Below, piece after piece: positions 43,889 through 53,435 of a DNA stretch of 64,000 nt. Source of the stretch: Conoideocrella luteorostrata (taxonomy: Eukaryota > Ascomycota > Sordariomycetes > Hypocreales > Clavicipitaceae); contig JASWJB010000052.1 in assembly GCA_032433595.1 (NCBI GenBank), forward strand, positions 62,001 to 126,000, written 5' to 3'. The first letter of the stretch is position 1, and the number at the start of each line of letters is the position of its first letter. The notes under the pieces were generated by a model, which ran no database searches, was not told the DNA's origin, and worked only from the letters and a program-made list of their open reading frames with translations. The position numbers were made by a program, and so were the translations under genes.

Positions 43889-44161
43889 AACCCTTACTCA
43901 CTGCCACGAGAAGTTTTTGCCACGAGTCTCCCTGGGCTTAATCCTCCGGCTTAAACTTGGAAAAATATCCCCGAAACCAGCGGAAGCCACGCAAAGATTC
44001 CCAGTACACAGCCTATATATCCAATCCTTTCGGGTATACGCCTCTCTACAGCATCTTTTCTTCAGATAATTCCATCCAAAACGCTGCTTACACCACATGA
44101 GTTTCTATTACTAAATTTTTGGAAAAAAATTTAAACATCATTGATTCAAATAGACTGTGTC

Positions 44162-47100
44162 ATGGAAACTCTGCGTGACTCATGGCCTCACGTTGGTCGT
44201 CAGGCCATCAAGCCTTTGAGTGTAATAGTAGTAGGGTCGGGCATCGGCGGACTGACTGCAGGTATAGCTCTTGCCCAGACCGGCCACCGCGTCACGATAT
44301 TTGAGAGTGTCCCGAAAATCATCGAGGTTGGCGCGGGCATACAGCTGGCACCCAATGCGTCACGTATTCTCCACAGACTAGGCGTCTTGCAGGAGGTGAT
44401 GAACCACGCTTCTGTCCTCACAAGAGTTAGCATCAGGTATCTGCAACCCTAACTCTGCAGGTGCGTTTCCTTCAGCTAACACAGTATTCAAGACGTTACT
44501 CTTCTGACAATGAAATCGGTACAACCCCCATGATGCCTTCCAACGGACACAGGTACGGCGCACCCATGGGCGTTATACATAGAGGAGATTTACAAAGAAT
44601 ACTTCTCAACGCAGCCAAGCAAAGCGGGTGTCAAATATTCACGCATCATACTGTTGTTGCGGTCGACCCGAGCTTCTCAGCTCGAGTTCAAGTCCATAAT
44701 CACAAGACTGACAAGGTCTTCTGGTGCTCCGGCTGCATGGTCATTGCCGCTGACGGCACCAAGTCTGTAATCAGAAAACAAATGGCGTTATCAAATGGAT
44801 ACAAAGACCAGCCCATGGAAACCTGCGATGCAGCGTACCGTCTACTAATCCCGAGAAAAAAGATTGAGCACAACCCAATGCTATTAGAGATGTTGGACCA
44901 GAACGTTGCAATGCGGTACATGGGACCAGGCGGCCACGTTATGGCATACCCATTGAAGAACAACTCTCTCTACAATATTGTTCTTCTGCATCCGGCAAAG
45001 CAAAGCCACCCAGTGGCTGGAGCCGGAGCGAAAGACTCCTGGACCAGTAAGGGCGACCGTCGAGAAATGCTGGACTTCTACAGCGGCTGGTCCCCGGCTA
45101 TCCGAGAATGGATAGAGCATGCAGATGAAGATATCTTGGAGTGGTCACTGTACTTGTATCCAAAGATACCGAAATGGGTTCAAGGCAGCGTCGCCCTAAT
45201 CGGCGATGCTTGTCATCCTATGCTCCCGTACGTTGCTCAAGGCGCCGCCAACGCAATAGAGGATGCAGTAGTGCTGGCTACAGCCCTGACATGTACGCCA
45301 GATGTCCAGCTTGCATTGAATCTATACGAGAAGATCCGAAAGGACAGAGGTGAAAAGATCGCGGCAAGTGCAACTGTAACGGCCAAGGTATTGCACCTGC
45401 CCGACGGCCCCGAGCAAATAGCAAGAGATGCTGCCATCAGGATAGCACACAAGGGAAGCGAGCACCCGGACAAATGGGGCAATGCGCACTGGCAAGACTT
45501 CATGTGGGGAGTGGATGTCATGAAAGATACAATCGATAGCTGGAATACGCTCGTAAAGAAAATGGCATTGGCAAGACGGCAGCAAAGCATGCAAAGGTCA
45601 TATTCCTATACTCTCTTTTTACGGCTCAACCGGTACTGGCCGCTCACATACCTCGGCGGCTTCTCGGCTACGCGTTCCAAGGAGAAGGGATTGAAAACCG
45701 TTACCGTGTCCCAAACGAAGATGGTTTCAAAGCAAGACCTCAGGTCGCCCAAGGGCTTACTGAGCCCGGTCAATTCATGCATCGCCAAGGAATCTAGCAT
45801 TCCACTGGACTGGGATATTTCGTCGTGGCGCTCCAAGCCTATTAAGCAAGATCCCAGCTATCCCGACGTCGCCAAAGTGTCATCGATCGTCGGCCAGCTA
45901 CAGCACCTTCCTCCCATCGTCAACCTGAACGAAATCCTCGCCCTCAAGAAAAATCTGCGCGACGTTGCCGAAGGAAAAGCCTTTTTACTCCAAGGTGGCG
46001 ACTGCGCCGAGATGTTTGAGTATTGTCGCCAAGACGACATCGAGTGCAAGCTCAAACTGCTCCTCCAAATGAGCATCGTTCTCGCCAAGGGTACCAAAAA
46101 GCGTGTGGTGTGCGTCGGGCGTATCGCAGGGCAGTATGCAAAGCCAAGATCCTCCCCCATGGAGGAAGTTGACGGCAAAGAGATGCCCAGCTTTAAGGGA
46201 GATATTCTCAATGGACATGCCAGCAACCAGCGGGAGATTGATCCCGACCGGCTACTCAGGTGAGCTTCCGCACACCACCCTGTCTGTTGTCGAACGCCGC
46301 AAGTTCCTAACAGAGTATTTTTAGAGCCTATTACCATTCAGCAGCAACTCTGAATCATATTCGTCACACCACTTCTTCCGGTATGGAAGACTTCCATCAT
46401 TCCCTAGACTGGGAACTTGGACGCGCTTCTGGCAAGTATCCAGGTGTCACCTCAAACATGCAGGATTCGTTACAAGCTCGGTGCGCCGAAAACTGTAGCT
46501 CAGAAAAACTAGAGCCGATGGAGTTCTACACCAGTCACGAAGGTCTACTTCTGGAATACGAGTCGGCGCTTACGCGCCCCTGGGTAAAGCAGACCTTACC
46601 AAAGGACACAACTCTCGGACCAGGGTCCAGGGAAAAGGAATTTTATACTACTTCAGCGCACTTTTTATGGATTGGAGACCGTACACGCCAACTTGATCAC
46701 GCACATGTGGAGTTCTTTCGTGGCATTGCGAACCCCATTGGAGTCAAAATCGGCCCTATAACGCGCCCGTCTGATATCATCCGTCTTGTACGCGTCTTGA
46801 ATCCATCCAAGGAGCCCGGGAAAATCACACTCATCACACGTCTTGGTTCTTCAAAGGTACCCTCCCTGCTCCCCGCCCATATCCGCGCTGCTGAGGACTC
46901 CGAGTACCGCCGCTGCATCGTCTGGCAATGCGACCCGATGCATGGCAATGGAGTATCAACCTCAGCGGGTATCAAAACGCGTCATTTCAACGACATCTTC
47001 CAGGAGCTCCAAGAGACTTTCCATGTTCATAGAGAGGAAGGAAGCTACCTCGGAGGCTTGCACCTTGAGCTCACTGGGGATGCCGTTACCGAATGTGTAG

Positions 47101-47222
47101 GAGGAAGTGAGGGTTTGTCCGAGGACGACTTAACCAAGAACTATAAGTCATTCTGTGATCCAAGGTTGAATAATACTCAATCTCTTGAGATGGCGTGTCT
47201 TTTCGCAGATTTATATTCTTAG
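44162..47222 (+). CDS. Fused FAD monooxygenase and class II DAHP synthase
   Basis: Exons 44162-44436, 44493-46259 and 46325-47222 (phases consistent) give one 979-residue protein. Residues 1 to about 450 are a group A flavin monooxygenase of the salicylate hydroxylase type: VVGSGIGG (FAD, residue 24), AADGTKSVIRK (about 176) and GDACHPMLPYVAQGAANAIEDA (about 329). After a 70-residue linker, about 530-979 is a complete plant-type DAHP synthase: DWDISSWR, FLLQGGDCAEMF, RAYYHSAATLNHIR across the last intron, HFLWIGDRTRQLDHAHVEF, CDPMHGNG (about 884) and HLELTGDAVTECVGG. No stop codon separates the halves. DAHP synthase makes the first shikimate intermediate; the monooxygenase could decarboxylate and hydroxylate a benzoate. 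Met 502 (45721) could start a separate protein, but the first half would then lack a stop. Confidence 0.88.
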
Positions 47223-48506
47223 TCGAGATAAGGATGAATCCTAAATAAATGCACAACGTGGAGCAATTGGAATTTTCTTTTATTTGAGACTTCGCATTGC
47301 CTTTTTCTTGTTACGAGCGACTTTTGTTGGATATAAGACATGATAATAACTTACTGAATGAACATTTAGTGAGCTCAGACTTTTGCGCTATGGCGCAACG
47401 ATATTTAATCCGACAACTTTCTTTCTAAATTCAGGGGGCGTAGGTGAGGCTTATGTTCGCGAGCCCTGCGCGAATCAAATCGCGTCCAAATCTAAGAAAA
47501 AGATAAAGGACGTGCAGGTGTTTGCTATCAAGGATGGTAGTAGTAAGTAGCAGCTCTTTTGCCTCTATATTAATGGCCAGAGGCACTGTCGCGGCTGTCA
47601 GCGGGTATTTCTTACTGCGGGCCAGGGGACGTTGCCTAACCAGGCAATTTCCCCAACTAAGCAAGCCATCAATTTGGGACGCGGCCAAGTCTCGTGAGAC
47701 TCTCTTAGCCTCTCCATTATTGGGATACTTCTGTCCCGGCGGAACCAATTCATTAGTACCATACGGAAATGCATTTTAACGTCGTGATTACACGTGGCTT
47801 CTCCAGTCTGTAATTTTGTATTTTCGAAGAGATGGTATTTAAGTCCTGTCTGGAAATAAATTACAGCATTATGACCTTCAAATGACGAATATTTCTATTG
47901 TTCTAGATACTAGTAAATGCCTCAAATTTGCACACCAGCAACGAGCTGGAAATTTAGTCGCAAGCCACGATGCGCGGCAATAGACAACAATAAGAGGCAC
48001 CAACAGCTAGCTCAAGCCACCAACAACGAGCTGAACAGAACAATATTGAATTCGACGAATTCAGCTTGGTCAGGAAGGAATGCCTCGATTGAAGGCATCG
48101 GGAGAGGAATTTCATGTATAAATCTCGTCAATTAGATGGAAATCAAGGACATCTTTCCACTGCACGCATCAGAGTTCCGTAGCTGCTCACATTGTGACAC
48201 AGACCTTACAGTCTCACCACTATTTGCAACCAGGTATATAGTCCGACCGCTACACCTTTCCCAACCTTGGGCACATTATCTATTGGCCCGCAGTCATGGT
48301 AATCTTTTTATCTCAAATAGTTAACGTGCGACTGGCTACGAGTCGAGGCGAGGTTACCAAGTACGGGTCTAGCTCTATTTCTCTAACTACCGTGTTCCTC
48401 TGGCTGCTCGTAAACGGCGCAGTTGACATTGGAAGCTACTGGGCGATAACCACTAATTATTGCTAAATATTGGCTACTAGATCTGTAAAAAGATCGTACT
48501 CAATCT
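47223..48506. other. Intergenic; right edge of the cluster
   Basis: About 1.3 kb, AT-rich, between the fusion gene and the 3' end of the vWA/alpha-kinase gene. No open frame with protein character. I take this as the right limit of the biosynthetic cluster. Confidence 0.4.
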
Positions 48507-51020
48507 TTACCAAAGCCGCCCTGAAATTTCTTTAACATCGCTACACCTGGTCGTCTCCCACAGACCACCCCCAACACCCACCGCCACCGTCGTGTCCTCC
48601 TCCCGATGCTCTTCACAAACACTGGGGCACTCCTCTCCCTGGCTCTCGCAATAAAACCTCGAAACTTCAAATGTATGATTCGACCCCGGCGCCACGCAGG
48701 TGACCTCTGTTCTAGTCGCCTTGAGCTGTGGAAAACACCCATCGCACCAGTTACAACCAGGGTAGTCTAGCGACGTATTCGCTGTAGCGAGACGAATGAT
48801 TTTGCGGCAGAGCTTGTTGGAGCAGCAGACAGTCGGGTCCATCGCCGGCCATGTCTCTCGGAAAGAAAAGCTGCCCGAAATTATCATTTTCTTGTTGCTG
48901 AGGAGGCCGAGATTGCGGCAGGTTTCTTTGCAGGTGTGCATGGCAAAGAAGAATTTGAAGCCGTCTTCGTTGAGGTTTGTCTTGCCCAGCTTGAAACGTT
49001 CTGTGTCACGGGTTTGAATGGCTGGGTCGGTCAAGGAGTAACAAGCGCCTTGGAGGTCTGTGACGAGGAAATGGCCCCATGACCGCTCAAAGGTGAAGTG
49101 CGAAAACGCTTGCGCAATCTCATTCAACGGATCGTCGTCGTCGTCTAGTACGTACGCCCCATTGCTGTTGTACTTGACGTACTCGCCATCGATGAATGGC
49201 TCCAGCGATAGACGTCCCCTTGAAGCGTGCGATTTGTCTTCCAAGCAAAGGGTTGTGATGAAATCAATTGGCTGAGAGGACTTGACAAGACCATTGAACT
49301 CGAGCGCAAAGGCTTTGCAGAGAGCCTGCATGCGCATGTCCTCAACCAAATTGGCGAGCGACTCCTCGGGATCTTTGAAAGATTTGAGGACAAATCTGCT
49401 GGTTGTCGAAGCAGGCCGGGCATACGCTGCCACACGAACGGATCCTTGGGCGAATGGCTTGGAGCGGGCCGTTATGTTGAGCTTCACTAGCCCAAGCTTA
49501 ATGTTCTCATCGTTGTCCATCATGGCATTTAAAGTATCAGCACTATGAACCGCGAGGTCAATGCAATAGCCCTCGACGGAGAGAGTTTGATCCAACCACC
49601 CGGGGGTATTCCAACGCGGGGGGGCCGTCTCGAGCGGGATGTCGGTAGCAGCGCCGTCTTCGACGATTGCGGTGAGACGTGGACTTTTGACGCCGCGAGG
49701 GCCGGAGGCGCGGTCAGTGCTGCTTTTGCTGCGGCTGAAGGCCAGCGATAGACGGTTTGCGGTGCGCGAGACGGAGGCGGTGATTGTGCTGACAACGAGA
49801 TGGCGGAGAGTGTCATACGTAGTGCCCAGTTGCATCTCCTCGAAAAGCAGCCCGGTGCCTGCAGCTGTCTTCTTGGCTCGTGACTTGGCCAAGATGAGCG
49901 AGTCGGCTGTCCTGGTGTGGTAGGCGTTCTTGTGGTGAAGCTTGGCGTCTGCACCAGCCGAGGCAGTGGTGTAGACTTGGCTGAACTTGAGAGCCATGCG
50001 GTCGGTGGACGAGTTGACGCGGAGGAGAGCGTAATTGACCTTGAGCTTGACCAATTGCTCGAGCAGATTCTCATGGGTCAGACCGTGAGGCTCGCTAGCT
50101 GTGCGATAATAATAGTCATCCTTCTCCTTGAAGTCATGCAAAGTGTGACCGTGGGGAGGAGCATCAGCGATGTGCACAAGACAGCGAGTCTGCTGCTGCC
50201 AAGAGGCGTTGATGGCCTGTTTTATCCCACCCAGTACATCTTCTGGCATATCACTGCCACCGCTTGCGCTCAGTGTAGACAAGAAGTCATGCACGTCGGC
50301 CACAGAGGTGGTAAAGTCAAGAAACTCAATATTCGGGTCGTCGTCATGATCCTTGTACCCAACCACGGCAATTCGCACGCTTGATTCATTAAGAAACGCA
50401 TCCTTGATCTGACTGACAATTGATCGAACCTGGTGCTTTGCCGCTTCAATGTAACTACTCATGGATAAGGTTGTATCCATCAAGAACAGCAAATCGGTCG
50501 AACAGGATTCTCTGAATAAATCGGACTTGCCGCGGGGCCGCATCGCAGCGTTTGCGCGGTCGACTTCAGACTTTAATTCACGGAGTCGGCTCTTTGCATC
50601 GGCGGCAGAGATGGCGCCGCCGTCTTTGACCTTGGTCGATGCTGCGGACGGCTTGGTCACGGAGGCATAATTGCTCCGGTACGAGGGCGGCTGGCCCCTA
50701 TCAGTAGTAGTAGGGACGGCCCCGCGGACGATGGATGCTCGGAGTAGGTCGTCGGCGGCAGAAGAAGTTGCCGTCTTGGAGGAGTCTCTGGTGCGAGTGA
50801 TGGTTGCTGAGGATGGCGGGGGGGCAGATGGCGTCTTCGAGATTGACGCTGCCGCCGCCGCCGCCGATGCTGCTGCTGCCGAGGTGTTTAGCTTGCTGGT
50901 GAGCGATTGACGGAGGAGGTCGTCTGCGAGTTTGCGCATGCTCTCTTTCGAGGAACCCTTGCCGGCCACGCTGGCGCGCGTGTAAGACGCCGAAGAAGGA
51001 TCACCAGACGATTTCTTCAT
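48507..51020 (-). CDS. vWA domain/alpha-kinase protein (VwkA-like)
   Basis: An uninterrupted frame of 837 residues from ATG 51020. The first 160 residues are low-complexity (Ala/Ser/Thr-rich, including a run of Ala). A von Willebrand A domain follows: STDLLFLMDTTLSMSSYI carries the MIDAS DxTxS metal site, then IRIAVVGYKDHDD and GGSDMPEDVLGGI. From about residue 490 there is an atypical alpha-kinase domain (MHCK/eEF2K family): FVLKSF (ATP lysine), LEPFIDGEYVKYNSNGAYV, FTFERSWGHFLVTDLQG, LTDPAIQT, GKTNLNEDGF and the zinc-binding HTCKETCRNL. A Cys-rich tail follows. The layout matches Dictyostelium VwkA-type kinases, which act on myosin or membranes. Targets in fungi are unknown. It is not obviously part of the cluster. 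Confidence 0.9.
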   Translation of the reverse strand: MKKSSGDPSSASYTRASVAGKGSSKESMRKLADDLLRQSLTSKLNTSAAAASAAAAAASISKTPSAPPPSSATITRTRDSSKTATSSAADDLLRASIVRGAVPTTTDRGQPPSYRSNYASVTKPSAASTKVKDGGAISAADAKSRLRELKSEVDRANAAMRPRGKSDLFRESCSTDLLFLMDTTLSMSSYIEAAKHQVRSIVSQIKDAFLNESSVRIAVVGYKDHDDDPNIEFLDFTTSVADVHDFLSTLSASGGSDMPEDVLGGIKQAINASWQQQTRCLVHIADAPPHGHTLHDFKEKDDYYYRTASEPHGLTHENLLEQLVKLKVNYALLRVNSSTDRMALKFSQVYTTASAGADAKLHHKNAYHTRTADSLILAKSRAKKTAAGTGLLFEEMQLGTTYDTLRHLVVSTITASVSRTANRLSLAFSRSKSSTDRASGPRGVKSPRLTAIVEDGAATDIPLETAPPRWNTPGWLDQTLSVEGYCIDLAVHSADTLNAMMDNDENIKLGLVKLNITARSKPFAQGSVRVAAYARPASTTSRFVLKSFKDPEESLANLVEDMRMQALCKAFALEFNGLVKSSQPIDFITTLCLEDKSHASRGRLSLEPFIDGEYVKYNSNGAYVLDDDDDPLNEIAQAFSHFTFERSWGHFLVTDLQGACYSLTDPAIQTRDTERFKLGKTNLNEDGFKFFFAMHTCKETCRNLGLLSNKKMIISGSFSFRETWPAMDPTVCCSNKLCRKIIRLATANTSLDYPGCNWCDGCFPQLKATRTEVTCVAPGSNHTFEVSRFYCESQGEECPSVCEEHREEDTTVAVGVGGGLWETTRCSDVKEISGRLW

Positions 51021-53435
51021 CGTAGTACCTGTGTTACGTAGAGTATAAGACCTAATTAAAGCTACTGGAGTAACCTTTAATAGGCATACAATTTTGCTCC
51101 AGCGGTTGAGCGGTTAATTGTTCCAACAAACTTGTGCTCTTCAATGAAGTAATGTGCCGTTGAGGAACACGAAGCTCAACCTCAGTCCACAGCGACGGGA
51201 TCCCACGCTCATATCAAGCAATCCGTCCACGACAGCCTAGTCCAGCCAGCGCCTGCTCTAGATGCACAAAGCTGCCCGGCTCAATCATGTACGGGGGTGC
51301 ATTTACACAACTCCCCCCAGTCCGACCGACGGTTGCCTGAGAACCGCCAGCCCAGTCACTGTCGCGGCCTAACCACGTTGCCCGGTCCGCGCCACCGTCA
51401 GAACCAATGTTCAAGAGGCTGCCGAAAGCTTATCATGCCCTAGCGACCGACCGCTCGCTGATTCTGATTAGCACCCCCACCGAGTATATGTATACGCAGC
51501 CCCGTCTGATAGTTTGTCCAGGGTCCGTCAATCATCGTGTCTTGCGGCTGAGGAGTTGGGATGGCGTTGAAGCTGACAGCGGGGCCTCCCGCGCCAAGCC
51601 CCAGAGAATTGACAATTTTGGCAACTGCGCCATGGACGATCAATCAGGTAGAGATGACTACAGAGAGCGAGTGAGCTACATCGCATGAAAGACTTCCATA
51701 GGCAGCCTCCCTACGTAAGCCCCGCAACGACCAAATCGCACACAACATTGCTGCGGCACAATGCTTCACCATAGAGAGGTATCTGTGTGTGCTGAAGTGC
51801 TGTGCGCCTAGGTAAGCCAGTTTCCCCACTCCACCGGATAGGATACACCATACAATACGTCTTTGCATGACGCTAACCACAGGGCGAACCAAGGCGAACC
51901 AAGGCGAACCAAGACGAACCAAATACATGGTAGATATTGACCAATATTTGAGCTGCGGGCACTGGGCACTGCGGGTAACTAGCCCTGCTGCCCACTTGGT
52001 TTCTTACCAAATTGGCCACTGCTCAACCCGTTAACCCACAGAACAAGGCGAGAAAACAGAAAACCACTGTTTTCATAGCATTAGATCAACACTGTGGTGA
52101 TGTGCTGCTACCGGCAAAATGGCCTTCTCGAATCTCTATTGCATGTGACTGCTTGTACAAGTGTCGCCAAACATTCATGTTTACCGGCTCCATGTTCCCC
52201 AGTGCGCCAGCTCACAAGAGCTACGTGCACCCTATCTAACCCGTTAGGTCTGCGGGGGGTGACAATGCGATTGATTACTGACGATTCTGCCGTCGCTGAG
52301 GCCCCATCTCTGGTGACCTAACGGAGCAATAAAATGCTGTCCTCACCACACTCACTACTTCGTAGTCGCTTGAGACATCCGAGTCAAACCTTGAAAAAAA
52401 AAGAAGGGGGGGCGTTGGGCGGGGGCCAGGACTTTTGGAAAAGTATCAATCAGGCAATAGACAGATTCGAGACATACAGATATTCTGATGGAGGCGGCCA
52501 ATCATGGGGAACGAAGTACCACACCCTCCTGCCCACCGCGCAGAGGCGCCCGTGGCTTACAGGCCGAAGATGCAATCAAGGCCAATCATGGACAGTGAGG
52601 CAGCACATTTGTGACCAGCAATGTTTAGCAAAGCCAGTGACGATAGCACAATCACGGCCCAAGCAAACATATGGTTTTGTATTCCGCCACATGGCTGCGG
52701 GCTTTATTGCCTGTTTCCATCCATTCTCCGTCCTCAGCCCGTCTCTACCTCTGCTCGTCTGCTTGCGCTATGCAACAAACAAGGTCACACCCACACACAG
52801 CCGATTCTCGGGTAGAAGGCCTTTATTTGTCAAATTGTTTTTGGTATGACAGCTACGATGCCTGACACGCCATACATAGTATACTCCGTACGGAAGCCTA
52901 CAAAGCGGTGCATACCATACGACTCCACGGAACGTATACCCTACCTGGAAGCTACTGATGTGCCCAGCACCGCGGTAGCACGCTGCATGATCTGATCCTG
53001 CTTACGCTATGAATGAGCCACCGAGAAGATGTGAATATTGTTCAAGCAGAGGGTTTGGAGGGTGTTCTGGCCTGGCCTTCTCGCCTCCAATCACAGGCCT
53101 TGAATATAGCGACGGCAGTTGTGCCATGTTTGCTGGCCGCACGGCTGACGCAACCAACGTTGAAAATCGCTCAAGGCTCGAGCACACTTGAGTTGCAAAT
53201 AGGGACATAGGAGTTTACAGAGACTTGATTAAAAATGTGCATCATTGCATTCATATTACTTTATAGAGCAGCTACAATAAATTCATTCGTCTGACATTTT
53301 CATGTGGCAAGGGACTACTACTACGACGACCTGGTCGCCTTCTAGTCCTTCCATTGCATTGACAACAGTCCGCAGATCAAACGATCAACTACATCCCTTA
53401 ATCCAAGGAATCCTATGCTAAACGCCTCCAAAACC
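51021..53435. other. Intergenic; nothing identified
   Basis: About 2.4 kb between the divergently placed kinase start and the end of the next minus-strand gene. Apart from a 10-bp tandem repeat (51881-51920) I see only short frames with low-complexity composition. No gene is proposed. Confidence 0.4.
51881..51920 (+). repeat. Four tandem copies of a 10-bp unit
   Basis: AGGGCGAACC, AAGGCGAACC, AAGGCGAACC and AAGACGAACC in direct succession. A small minisatellite with no known role. Confidence 0.8.

Larger units (their letters stand above)
43375..44161. promoter_or_regulatory. Upstream region of the monooxygenase-DAHP synthase gene
   Basis: About 790 bp between the P450 stop and the fusion gene start. 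It holds a 7-bp tandem repeat and an 18-base C tract (both listed). No open frame with support. Confidence 0.45.

Noticed and set aside
50461..50910. Plus-strand frames over the Ala-rich part of the vWA/alpha-kinase gene
   Set aside because: Antisense to a strong coding frame; the long open stretch is due to codon composition.
52334..52849. 171-codon plus-strand frame
   Set aside because: Low-complexity, with no conserved motif; in a region without other gene signals.
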